A stretch of 64,000 nucleotides of DNA from Oscillospiraceae bacterium (GTDB lineage Bacteria > Bacillota > Clostridia > Oscillospirales > Ruminococcaceae), in assembly GCA_018110925.1 (NCBI GenBank), contig JAGAZJ010000023.1, positions 1 to 64,000 of the forward strand. The letters are read 5' to 3'. The notes below the pieces were generated by a model, which was given only the letters and a program-made list of their open reading frames with translations, had not been told where the DNA came from and made no database searches. This document shows positions 1 to 7,922 of the stretch, piece by piece; position 1 is the stretch's first letter, and each line of letters begins with the position of its first letter. The position numbers and the translations under genes were made by a program.

Positions 1-1
1 A

Positions 2-427
2 TTCAGAGGTTCGGTGACGTTCCCTCTCAGAATGCAGCGGATCAATGAATCTTCCCAGAAGATAGCCGAGTGGCTTGAGCAGAGGGAAAACGTAACTTTT
101 GTATCCTATCCGGGACTTCCGAGTAATCCGGGTCATGAATTGGCAAAGCGGCAGATGAAAAACGGATACGGTGGCGTGATATCCTTTGGCGTGGATACAG
201 ATGATAAGACCGTTGAACGCTTTTGCGCGGCACTTAAGGTCGTAACATTTGCCGTATCTCTTGGACATGATGAAAGCCTGATTTTTCCACAACCGAGTTA
301 TGATGAGCGAATCAACCTATATCCGGAGAGATTCAGAAAGGGCTTTATCCGCTTTAGTGTCGGACTCGAGGATCCGGATGATATCATAGCAGATTTGGAT
401 CAGGCGCTGAAATCGGTGGGGTTATGA
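2..427 (+). CDS. Trans-sulfuration PLP enzyme, C-terminal part (cut by window edge)
   Basis: This is the last 141 codons of a Cys/Met-metabolism PLP-dependent enzyme (cystathionine gamma-synthase / methionine gamma-lyase fold). The reading frame is open to the left edge, so the gene begins outside the window and the GTG at 14 is an internal codon. Recognisable family features are the segment with PLRMQR that follows the lysine domain, the YPGL stretch, and SLGHDES around residues 83-89 of the fragment, equivalent to the SLGG-ES loop that binds substrate carboxylate. The PLP lysine itself lies upstream and cannot be seen. The next gene starts 27 bases later on the same strand, so the two are probably cotranscribed. 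Which member of the family it is (synthase, beta- or gamma-lyase) cannot be decided from this end. Confidence 0.85.
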   Translation, partial: FRGSVTFPLRMQRINESSQKIAEWLEQRENVTFVSYPGLPSNPGHELAKRQMKNGYGGVISFGVDTDDKTVERFCAALKVVTFAVSLGHDESLIFPQPSYDERINLYPERFRKGFIRFSVGLEDPDDIIADLDQALKSVGL

Positions 428-454
428 TCGAACTGAATTTATGAGGTGACCGGG

Positions 455-1252
455 ATGAAGATTGCTCTTGCGCAGATGAAAATGGATACAGATATCGAAA
501 AGAATTTCCAAAAGTCATTGCAGCTTATTCGTGAGGCGGCGGAAAAGAAAGCGGATCTGATTTGCTTTCCGGAAATTCAGCTCTCTCCATTCTTTCCCCA
601 ATTCCCAGACCGCGATGTGGAGCAATATGTTCTTACGGAAGATAGTCAATATGTGAAGGGAATAAGAGATGCATGCCGGGAAAACCACATATTTGCTTCT
701 CCCAACTTTTATATTGAGGAAAAAGGGCATAGATACGATATGAGCCTTTTGATTGATGATCAGGGAGAAATTATCGGCAGACAGAAGATGGTTCATGTCG
801 CTCAATGTGAAATGTTTTATGAGCAGAGCTATTACACTCCGTCTGAAGAAGGGTTTATAGTCTTTGATACGAGGTTGGGTAAAATCGGGATTGTTGTTTG
901 CTTTGATCGCCATTACCCGGAGAGTATTCGTACTGAGGCTTTGCGCGGTGCGGAGCTGATTATTGTCCCTACAGCAAATACTAAGTCAGAGCCTTCTGAT
1001 GTGTTTCAATGGGAGATAAAGGTTCAGGCATTCCAAAACAGTGTCAATGTAGCAATGTGCAACAGAGTTGGACGAGAAGGAAATATGGAGTTTTCCGGTG
1101 AATCTATTGTTGCAGGCTTTGATGGCGAGACGATTGAAATGGCAGGAGATCAGGAAGAGTTAATGCTGGCAGAGGTGAATCTTTACGGAGCAGCCGAAAA
1201 ACGTCACCAACAACCATACACATCTCTTCGGAGAACGGGTCTGTATGAGTGA
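455..1252 (+). CDS. Carbon-nitrogen hydrolase (nitrilase superfamily)
   Basis: A 265-residue amidase-type hydrolase. The Glu-Lys-Cys triad of the nitrilase superfamily is visible: Glu in CFPEIQLS, Lys in RQKMVHV and the nucleophilic Cys in VVCFDRHYPES. Family members split carbon-nitrogen bonds of amides or N-carbamoyl compounds; the motif around Cys resembles N-carbamoylputrescine amidase and omega-amidase types, but the substrate is not predictable. I chose the ATG at 455 because a GAGGTG ribosome site lies just upstream; a GTG at 446 is in frame but sits inside that site. It follows the PLP C-S enzyme closely, which would suit removal of an amide group from an amino-acid breakdown product (inference). 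Confidence 0.88.
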   Translation: MKIALAQMKMDTDIEKNFQKSLQLIREAAEKKADLICFPEIQLSPFFPQFPDRDVEQYVLTEDSQYVKGIRDACRENHIFASPNFYIEEKGHRYDMSLLIDDQGEIIGRQKMVHVAQCEMFYEQSYYTPSEEGFIVFDTRLGKIGIVVCFDRHYPESIRTEALRGAELIIVPTANTKSEPSDVFQWEIKVQAFQNSVNVAMCNRVGREGNMEFSGESIVAGFDGETIEMAGDQEELMLAEVNLYGAAEKRHQQPYTSLRRTGLYE

Positions 1253-1314
1253 AGATAATTGTAAATGACGACAAATTCTGATTTATCTTAGCAACCGTAT
1301 AAAATAAAATATAA

Positions 1315-1344
1315 TGCCCCTAAGCGCATAAACGCTTGGGGGCA
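1315..1344 (-). terminator. Hairpin terminator for the Gfo/Idh gene
   Basis: A 12-base-pair stem (TGCCCCTAAGCG with CGCTTGGGGGCA, one G-T pair, six-base loop). Read on the minus strand it is followed by a T-rich tract (TTATATTTTATTTT), so it most likely ends leftward transcription from the dehydrogenase gene; it also lies downstream of the rightward nitrilase gene. Confidence 0.75.
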
Positions 1345-1445
1345 AAACTTCTATATGGGTATCCGTATTATTCCTTGCCTCTTTTTCAGGAATATGATAC
1401 GGATATCGGGATATGTTGCTGTTGGTCACACCGTCGGGCGTGCCG

Positions 1446-2618
1446 TTACCATCTTACTTTCCAGCGTTCGCTTAGAGCTTCGGCAGTTTCGTTTATGACC
1501 ACTGATTTCTTTACGGTGCGCTCATTCTGACAGAGTTTGCTGAGGTGCTTTTCAAAGGCATCCTCGTCAACGGGTATGTCTATACGGCTGTCAGTCCATG
1601 ATGACAGATATGCCGCATTGGATATGGACAGTGAATTGATGCCGTCTTCCCCCGGTGCGATCAGCTCTGTGCCGTCAAGTACAGCATCAGCAAAATTGTT
1701 GAGCAGTATGGGATGACCGTCGGGTTCGGGGGCGGTGAATTCCTCATATTCGGTCTCAGGCCATACAAAGCCGTCCTTGCAGTTAAAGCAGGTGTATCTC
1801 TCGTCCTCTTTCAGCTTCCAGTATCTGAGCTTTCCTTCTTCAAGTACCAGCTTGCCCTTTGTGCCCGATATTTCAAGACGGTTTGAGCCCGGGGCTTCGC
1901 CCGTGGTGGATATGAATACAGCTGTTGCGCCGTTGTCATATTCGCCGTATATGGTCACATCATCCTCTACACCGATGTTGTGATATTTGCCCACAGTGCA
2001 GAATGCCCTGATGCTTTTCGGCATACCGAATATCCACTGCCACAGATCAAGGTTGTGAGGCGCCTGATTGAGAAGCACTCCGCCGCCCTCACCGTTCCAT
2101 GTGGCACGCCAGCTGCCCGAATCGTAGTATGCCTGCGTTCTGTACCAGTTGGTGACTATCCATACGAGCCGCTTTGTGTCGCCGAGCTGACCGCTCTTCA
2201 CGATCTCTCTCGCCCGTGCGTATAACGGGTTCGTGCGCTGGTTGAACATTATGGCGAATTTGACATCCGACCGTGCTGCTGCTTCGTTCATCTCACGGAC
2301 TTGACGTGTATATACGCCCGCAGGCTTTTCCGTCATGACGTGGAGACTGCGTTTGAATGCTTCCATTGCTATCTTCGGGTGATCGTAGTGGGGGACAGCT
2401 ATCAGTACGGCGTCTGCAAGACCGCTGTCCATGAGCGCTTCGGCTGTGCTAAAACAAGCCGCATCCGAAAACAGCTTCTCCGCCTTTCTGAGCTTTTCGG
2501 GGTCAGTGTCCGCGAGAGCGGTCACGTTTATTCTGGGGCATTCCCCGTTGATTATGCTCCTGAGATGTCCGCTGCCCATGTTGCCCATACCTATTATGCC
2601 GAGTCTTACCTTATCCAT
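1446..2618 (-). CDS. Gfo/Idh/MocA family NAD(P)-dependent dehydrogenase
   Basis: A 390-residue oxidoreductase of the glucose-fructose oxidoreductase / inositol dehydrogenase family. The N-terminus carries the Rossmann nucleotide loop GIIGMGNMGSGH, and TEKPAG near residue 100 is the family's conserved EKP motif whose Lys helps catalysis. The C-terminal half (GVEDDVTIYGEY onward) is the alpha/beta substrate-binding domain. The start at 2618 has GGGAGG five bases upstream, overlapping the stop of the preceding isomerase gene, so the two are cotranscribed and probably translationally linked. Together they suggest oxidation and isomerisation of a sugar, polyol or inositol-like substrate, under the divergent AraC regulator. 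The exact substrate is unknown. Confidence 0.9.
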   Translation of the reverse strand: MDKVRLGIIGMGNMGSGHLRSIINGECPRINVTALADTDPEKLRKAEKLFSDAACFSTAEALMDSGLADAVLIAVPHYDHPKIAMEAFKRSLHVMTEKPAGVYTRQVREMNEAAARSDVKFAIMFNQRTNPLYARAREIVKSGQLGDTKRLVWIVTNWYRTQAYYDSGSWRATWNGEGGGVLLNQAPHNLDLWQWIFGMPKSIRAFCTVGKYHNIGVEDDVTIYGEYDNGATAVFISTTGEAPGSNRLEISGTKGKLVLEEGKLRYWKLKEDERYTCFNCKDGFVWPETEYEEFTAPEPDGHPILLNNFADAVLDGTELIAPGEDGINSLSISNAAYLSSWTDSRIDIPVDEDAFEKHLSKLCQNERTVKKSVVINETAEALSERWKVRW

Positions 2619-2620
2619 AG

Positions 2621-3430
2621 TTACCTCCCGATAATGTCTCTTAGCGCCGATACCGCCGCTGAGAATGCCGCAAATGAGTCAGGGTATACATATTTACCGT
2701 GCAGTTCACTGCCCTTCTCCAAACCTTCAAAACCGTCAAATACACTGAGATGCGGCTCTACCGTCAGCATCCTGCCTCGGTACTGCGAGAGAAGACGGGG
2801 CAGTTCTCCATCTCCCTTTCCTGCGGGCACTACCGACCCGTCGGCAAGCGCATCCTTGATGTGCATATACTCCACATAGGGCGAGAGCATATCCCACGCC
2901 TCTATTGTGTTCTGGCAGCACTGAACGAAATTGGCAGGGTCAAATATCGCCCTCAGTTCCGGCAGAGCCCTGTGTATCTCAAGGCATTTCGGGGCAGTGT
3001 CGCCGTATATTCCCTTTTCGTTCTCGTGACACAGGATGATGCCGCTTCCCTGAGCTGCTTCGATGAATTTTGCGAGCCTTTCGCATACTGCGTCAAGGCT
3101 GTCTGCGCCGTAGAAGCTGAACAGTCTGAAATGTTCCGCTCCGAGTATATCCACAGTTTCAAGGCATCGTCTGAATTTATCCAGGTGGCTGTCAAAGTCA
3201 TCTGACATACTTATCTTGCCAAAGGGCGAGCCTATCGACCAGACTGCTATTCCCTCATCGTCAAGACGGCGGCGTATATCCTTTGCTTTTTGCACTGAGA
3301 TATCTGCAATATTTTCGCCGTCAACGCCTCTTATCTCCAGATACTTTACATCGTTCTGACGCATCGCAGTGATCTGACCGTCAAGTGAAGATGCCGCTTC
3401 ATCGGCAAATGCCGCTATACTGAATGCCAT
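2621..3430 (-). CDS. Sugar phosphate isomerase/epimerase (xylose-isomerase-like TIM barrel)
   Basis: A 269-residue protein with the AP-endonuclease-2/xylose-isomerase-like TIM-barrel pattern: KYLEIRG near the start, CHENEKG (metal-ligand Glu), IFDPANFVQC, EYMHIKDAL and LTVEPHL (last-strand Glu). Such proteins isomerise or epimerise sugars using a divalent metal. The start at ATG 3430 is set by AAGGAGG eight bases upstream; a longer open frame to 3595 runs through the promoter and is not real. It is the first gene of a two-gene leftward operon with the Gfo/Idh dehydrogenase and is divergent from the AraC gene. Confidence 0.88.
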   Translation of the reverse strand: MAFSIAAFADEAASSLDGQITAMRQNDVKYLEIRGVDGENIADISVQKAKDIRRRLDDEGIAVWSIGSPFGKISMSDDFDSHLDKFRRCLETVDILGAEHFRLFSFYGADSLDAVCERLAKFIEAAQGSGIILCHENEKGIYGDTAPKCLEIHRALPELRAIFDPANFVQCCQNTIEAWDMLSPYVEYMHIKDALADGSVVPAGKGDGELPRLLSQYRGRMLTVEPHLSVFDGFEGLEKGSELHGKYVYPDSFAAFSAAVSALRDIIGR

Positions 3431-3459
3431 AGCCATGACCTCCTTGATTTTATGCACAT

Positions 3460-3488
3460 ATGATACCACAGACAAATTCACAATGCAA
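3460..3488 (-). promoter_or_regulatory. Sigma-A promoter for the isomerase-dehydrogenase operon
   Basis: On the minus strand: TTGCAT (3488-3483), 17 bases, TATCAT (3465-3460) preceded by TGG, an extended -10. It lies 30 bases upstream of the start codon at 3430. Confidence 0.65.
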
Positions 3489-3509
3489 TTGCTAATTGAT
3501 GCATAAGTA

Positions 3510-3538
3510 TTGCAAATTTGGTCATAGTGTGGTATGAT
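3510..3538 (+). promoter_or_regulatory. Sigma-A promoter of the AraC gene
   Basis: TTGCAA, 17 bases, TATGAT with a TGG extended -10. The -10 covers the first possible ATG codons at 3534 and 3537, which argues that translation begins downstream at 3555. The -35 boxes of this promoter and of the leftward one are only about 20 bases apart, so a regulator bound between them (palindrome GCAATTGC at 3485-3492) could control both. Confidence 0.7.
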
Positions 3539-3554
3539 GATACGGGGTGATGAT

Positions 3555-4346
3555 ATGGATATGCTCAAAGAATTTATCATGGATGATATATACATAAGGC
3601 ACGCCGTCGATCATGCGCCCGACGGCAGGAAGTATGATTTCCATGTTCACGACAGGTGCGAGATATTCTATTTCATTTCAGGCAGTGCGGAATATCTTGT
3701 AGAGGGCTCGGTCTATCCTCTTACAAGGGGGAGCACGCTCATCATGCGTTCGGGAGAGGCACACTGCATACGCATACTGCGTCCCGATACCTATGAGAGA
3801 TATGCGGTGAATTTCCCTCTGTCGCTGTTTGACAGCATAGACCCCGAAAGGATGCTAACAGCCGTATATACGGACAGAGAGCTGGGTGAGGGGAATATGT
3901 TCATTGCGGACGATATCGAGAAGATATTTGAGGATATGTGCGAGGAGGGGCTTGACAGATACACACGGAGCGTCCGCTCGTCGGTGGGGATAATGGCGAT
4001 GCTTGACAGGCTCGGCAGGCTCCGAAAGGGGCATATAAAGAGCAGGGAGCAGTCATTTGAGCAACAGCTCCTCGGCTATGTGAACGAGCACCTGTTCGAC
4101 GACATCTCAGCCGATAAGCTGGCGGAGCAGTTCTATCTCAGCAGGTCACAGCTGGGACGTGTATTCAGAAAGGCGGCAGGCACATCACCTTGGGAATATA
4201 TCACCGCCAAGCGTCTTGTTGCTGCAAAGGACATGATAGAAAGCGGCTCGTCGGCAAAAAAGGCGGCGCTCTCCTGCGGATTCGGGGATTATTCATGTTT
4301 TTACAGGGCATATGTGAAGCGCTTCGGCAGGAGCCCGAAGGGTTGA
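3555..4346 (+). CDS. AraC-family transcriptional regulator
   Basis: A 263-residue regulator with an N-terminal cupin-like sensor domain (HVHDRCEIFYFISG, then TRGSTLIMRSGEAHCIR) and a C-terminal pair of AraC helix-turn-helix motifs, the first around DKLAEQFYLSRSQLGRVFRK and the second ending AALSCGFGDYSCFYRAYVKRFGRSPKG. The domain order matches RhaS/MelR-type regulators of sugar genes. It is transcribed divergently from the isomerase/dehydrogenase pair and is the obvious candidate to control them. Start at ATG 3555 follows GGGGTG; ATG 3561 is an alternative. Confidence 0.9.
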   Translation: MDMLKEFIMDDIYIRHAVDHAPDGRKYDFHVHDRCEIFYFISGSAEYLVEGSVYPLTRGSTLIMRSGEAHCIRILRPDTYERYAVNFPLSLFDSIDPERMLTAVYTDRELGEGNMFIADDIEKIFEDMCEEGLDRYTRSVRSSVGIMAMLDRLGRLRKGHIKSREQSFEQQLLGYVNEHLFDDISADKLAEQFYLSRSQLGRVFRKAAGTSPWEYITAKRLVAAKDMIESGSSAKKAALSCGFGDYSCFYRAYVKRFGRSPKG

Positions 4347-4539
4347 TGAGGCAGTAATACTAATTCTTCCTCAATGTATAGAGGATCTCTGCCCGCAAAA
4401 CCGCATATATTCAAGCTTTTACTGGCATTTCTTCTCTATCTTCGTCAGAAGATAATTGCTTCGGTCATAAATTAGTATAAAAACTATTTTTAAAGACCCG
4501 ATTTAAGAAAAATATAAGAATCTTACAAGAAAGATTTAT

Positions 4540-4600
4540 GGAACATATCAGGTAAGGTCATGTATAATATCCTTAAAGAAAGAAAGTCCGTCAGACGGAC
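4540..4600 (+). promoter_or_regulatory. Promoter and leader palindrome before the ABC operon
   Basis: A perfect TATAAT at 4563-4568 has only a weak -35 (GGAACA at 4540-4545, spacer 17), which suits activated transcription. Just downstream of the expected start is the palindrome GTCCGTCAGACGGAC (4586-4600), either an operator or a leader hairpin. The 265-base gap from 4347 otherwise holds nothing I can identify. Confidence 0.5.
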
Positions 4601-4620
4601 GTTAGGAAAGGATGATATAC

Positions 4621-5382
4621 ATGGCTTCTTCTGTTTTAAGGACTGAGAAACTCTGCAAATCATTTTCAAACGGCGGCACGCAGCAGCACGTCATAAAAAA
4701 TCTTAACCTTGATATAACAGAGGGCGACCTCACCGTTATAATGGGCTCATCGGGCTCTGGCAAATCCACTTTGCTCTATGCCCTTTCGGGAATGGACAAG
4801 CCTACGCTCGGTAAGGTCTATTTCGGTGATACACAGATACATGACTACTCCAACGATCAGCTTGCACAGTTCAGACGTGGCAACTGCGGATTCGTTTTCC
4901 AGAGCGTGTACCTGCTGGATGATCAGACGGTGCTCGACAATGTGCTGACAGGTGCGCTTATCGTGCAGAAGAATACTCCCAAACTTGTGAACAAGGCAAA
5001 GGAACTTCTCAAAAAAGTCGGGCTTCATGAGGAAGACTGGAAGAAATACCCCAATCAGCTTTCCGGCGGCGAGGCGCAGAGAGTCGGTATCGTAAGAGCG
5101 ATAATCAACGACCCGAAGATACTTTTCGCAGACGAGCCGACAGGTGCGCTCAACTCCGCATCTTCCCGTGATGTGCTGGATATTTTTACCGAGATACATA
5201 AAAACGGGCAGAGTATCGTCATGGTAACACATGACCTGAAAACGGCTCTCAGAGGAACAAGAGTGCTGTATCTGCGTGACGGCGGAGTTGTGGGCGATTA
5301 TCGTATGCCGCCATACGGCGATGATGACGGGCAGGAGCGCCGTGCGGGACTGACTGCATTTCTTGAGAAAATGGGCTGGTAA
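4621..5382 (+). CDS. ABC transporter ATPase, MacB/BceA type
   Basis: A 253-residue ATPase that energises the FtsX-type permease encoded next. Walker A GSSGSGKST is near residue 42, the signature LSGGEAQRVG and Walker B ILFADEPTGALN follow, and a conserved His sits in MVTHDLKTA. The DEPTGALN wording is typical of LolD/MacB/BceA ATPases that export peptides or lipoproteins or protect against antimicrobial peptides. Start ATG 4621 has AGGAAAGGA at a good distance; the in-frame ATG at 4612 is too close. The downstream gene begins 12 bases after the stop. Confidence 0.92.
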   Translation: MASSVLRTEKLCKSFSNGGTQQHVIKNLNLDITEGDLTVIMGSSGSGKSTLLYALSGMDKPTLGKVYFGDTQIHDYSNDQLAQFRRGNCGFVFQSVYLLDDQTVLDNVLTGALIVQKNTPKLVNKAKELLKKVGLHEEDWKKYPNQLSGGEAQRVGIVRAIINDPKILFADEPTGALNSASSRDVLDIFTEIHKNGQSIVMVTHDLKTALRGTRVLYLRDGGVVGDYRMPPYGDDDGQERRAGLTAFLEKMGW

Positions 5383-5393
5383 GGAGTAAGGAT

Positions 5394-7910
5394 ATGAACA
5401 TACTTCGTTTATCGCTTTTCAAGCTTAAAAGCCACAAAAAAGAAGCTGCGGCTATCGTTTTCCTCACGATGATAACCGCCCTCATGCTCGCTGTATTCAT
5501 GGCGAACATCTCAAAGGCGAACAAGGCTTATTATGACAGCTTTGCTCAGGCAGGTTCAAAGGACACCTGCGTTATGATATTTAAGGACAAATACCGTGAC
5601 GAATACAAGAACCTGCTCGAAACGGAATTTGGCATAACGGACATAACCGAGACAGAAGCCGTAAATGCTGACAGCCTTGATTATATAAACAACAGCGGCG
5701 AGGAGCGCACTTATACGTCAGTTTTCGTAAACGAAAAGGCAGAACGGAAGATAGAGGATTTTGTCAAGGCTGACAAACTCTCCGACGAGGAGATAGAAAA
5801 GCTGGAACACCCCATATGGCTGCCCATGTTTTTCAGCATCAGCGAGGGCTATGAGCCGGGCGATACGCTGACTGCCTGCAAAAACGGCAGAGAATACCCC
5901 TTCACCATAGCAGGCTTTTACAAGACAGGATTGTATAACGATTCGGGCTACGGCTATAAAATGGTAATATCCGATAACGACTATGAGCTTTTCAAGCTGG
6001 TATTCAGCGGCGGCTACGATGGAGAGTGTGCTGCGCTTTTCTTTGATTCCGAAGGTACTGCGTATACCGATGAAGCATATATAGAAAAGTGTGAAAGCAT
6101 CAGCGGAGAAGGAGTCAACGCCTATTATTATCGTGACAGTGTACGGTTTGAAAAGGTAAACTCCTTGCAGTTCATCAATATGTTCATGTATTTCCTTGCG
6201 TTTTTCTCGGGAATAACCATGCTTTCGGCGGTGCTTATGATAATGCACCGTATCACCAACGACATTGAAGATCAGATGCAGCAGATCGGCGTTCTCGAAG
6301 CGCTGGGCTACCGCTCCCGTGAAATATCACTTTCCTATGTGTACGAATATGTGATAACGGCAGGCATCGGTGCGGTGCTGGGTGTTGCGGGAGCATTTCT
6401 TGTCAGTCCGCTGATGAATACAGGCATACAAAAAATGATAGGCAGACCCGTGACAGTTAAAACAGAGGGCGGAATGATACTGCTTTCGGGGCTGATCGTG
6501 GTGGCGCTTGTAACTGTATTTGCTCTCATAAAGGCGGCAAAGGTCAAGAAATATCCGCCTGTGGTGGCATTCAGGAAAGGCATACGCACACACCATTTCG
6601 GCAGGAACATTCTGCCGCTGGAAAAGTCAAAGGGCAATATCAATGTCACGCTTGCGATGAAGAGCTTTTTCGGTGATATCAGGGCAGCGGTCGGAACGGC
6701 TGTCTGCATCATTGCGGCAGGAACGGCGATACTTTTCTGCGTGACTACTGCGGATTTCTTCAAGGATGGTATAAACGGGCTCATATCAATGTGTTCATAT
6801 GATATCGTTACGGACGTTGAGCTGTTAAACGGCATTGATCCTTATTCTGTAAGTGAGGAAATAGCCGAAATGCCGGGGGTTAGAAAGACACTGGTGAAAT
6901 ATCAGCCTAAATACCTTTCCGTAAATGATTCTCAGTGGCCCGGTTATACTGTTGTATACGACGATTATAACGATGCGGAGAATATAAATCTCATAGACGG
7001 CAGATTCCCAGAGCATGACAACGAGGTCATGACCACCGTTGCAAGAAAGAAGTATGACGGCGTGGACATCGGTGACAGCATCGTTATCAAGGGCAACGGC
7101 ACAGAGACAAAGTTCATCGTTACGGGTATGACAAGTTCCCTTATGAATAACGGAATGATGCTGTATATGACCACTGAAGGCTATCGCCGTGTCTGCCCCG
7201 ATGCACGCCCGAATATCATTTCGGTGTATCTGAAGGACGGCGTGACACAGGAGCAGTTTGAGGAAAGCCTGAATGAAAAGTACGGCACTTCTGCAAAGGA
7301 CAGCATGAATGCAAGCAGTTCAGATGGTACACTTGAAGAACGTATACGTGCGGCGGCAGATGAAAAGCTGGCACTTCTCACCTCGCAGTATGGGGTCACG
7401 AACATTGATTATGCAGTCGTGATCGACGGACAGGTCATCACAGGAAACAGCAGGCACTTTATCATCAAGGACCTTTCCTCGTTCATGTCACTTGCTGAGC
7501 AGTCGATGAACGGTGTTGCCACGGTATCGAAATACGGCTCTGTCGGGGCTATGATAGTACTCTCCGCAGTCGTAGCAGTCATCCTCGGACTTATCGCATC
7601 ATCGAATGTAAAGCGTCAGCGCAGGAAACTTGGTATCATGAAAGGTATGGGCTACACCTCCAAAGACCTTATGAAGCAGATAGCCATAAAAATAATGCCC
7701 GTGACAATAGTTTCTGTTATAATCGCGTCATTTGCAGCAAAGTACATTTACAGTGCATTCTGGCTCATGGCGTTCGGTACTGTGGGTGAGCTGAACATAC
7801 CGCTGACGATCCTTGCAGATGTGATACTGGTGGCATTTTGCTACGTTGTCACCTACATCAGCGCAGGAAAAATAAAGGCAATATCCGTAACAGAGCTTAT
7901 GACCGAATAA
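5394..7910 (+). CDS. ABC transporter permease with two FtsX domains
   Basis: An 838-residue membrane protein: one N-terminal membrane segment (IVFLTMITALMLAVFMANI), a large extracellular domain, three membrane helices around residues 260-375 forming the first FtsX domain, another helix near 430, a second extracellular region, and three final helices from about 720 to 830 forming the second FtsX domain. This is the BceB/MacB-like mechanotransmission layout. AAGGAG lies seven bases upstream of the ATG. With the ATPase before it and a serine-hydrolase lipoprotein after it, the operon probably senses, exports or detoxifies an antimicrobial or envelope compound; the cargo is unknown. Confidence 0.9.
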   Translation: MNILRLSLFKLKSHKKEAAAIVFLTMITALMLAVFMANISKANKAYYDSFAQAGSKDTCVMIFKDKYRDEYKNLLETEFGITDITETEAVNADSLDYINNSGEERTYTSVFVNEKAERKIEDFVKADKLSDEEIEKLEHPIWLPMFFSISEGYEPGDTLTACKNGREYPFTIAGFYKTGLYNDSGYGYKMVISDNDYELFKLVFSGGYDGECAALFFDSEGTAYTDEAYIEKCESISGEGVNAYYYRDSVRFEKVNSLQFINMFMYFLAFFSGITMLSAVLMIMHRITNDIEDQMQQIGVLEALGYRSREISLSYVYEYVITAGIGAVLGVAGAFLVSPLMNTGIQKMIGRPVTVKTEGGMILLSGLIVVALVTVFALIKAAKVKKYPPVVAFRKGIRTHHFGRNILPLEKSKGNINVTLAMKSFFGDIRAAVGTAVCIIAAGTAILFCVTTADFFKDGINGLISMCSYDIVTDVELLNGIDPYSVSEEIAEMPGVRKTLVKYQPKYLSVNDSQWPGYTVVYDDYNDAENINLIDGRFPEHDNEVMTTVARKKYDGVDIGDSIVIKGNGTETKFIVTGMTSSLMNNGMMLYMTTEGYRRVCPDARPNIISVYLKDGVTQEQFEESLNEKYGTSAKDSMNASSSDGTLEERIRAAADEKLALLTSQYGVTNIDYAVVIDGQVITGNSRHFIIKDLSSFMSLAEQSMNGVATVSKYGSVGAMIVLSAVVAVILGLIASSNVKRQRRKLGIMKGMGYTSKDLMKQIAIKIMPVTIVSVIIASFAAKYIYSAFWLMAFGTVGELNIPLTILADVILVAFCYVVTYISAGKIKAISVTELMTE

Positions 7911-7922
7911 GAGGGAGATACT

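Noticed and set aside
1..427. Start codon GTG at 14
   Set aside because: The frame is open to the window edge and upstream residues still fit the PLP enzyme family, so 14 is internal.
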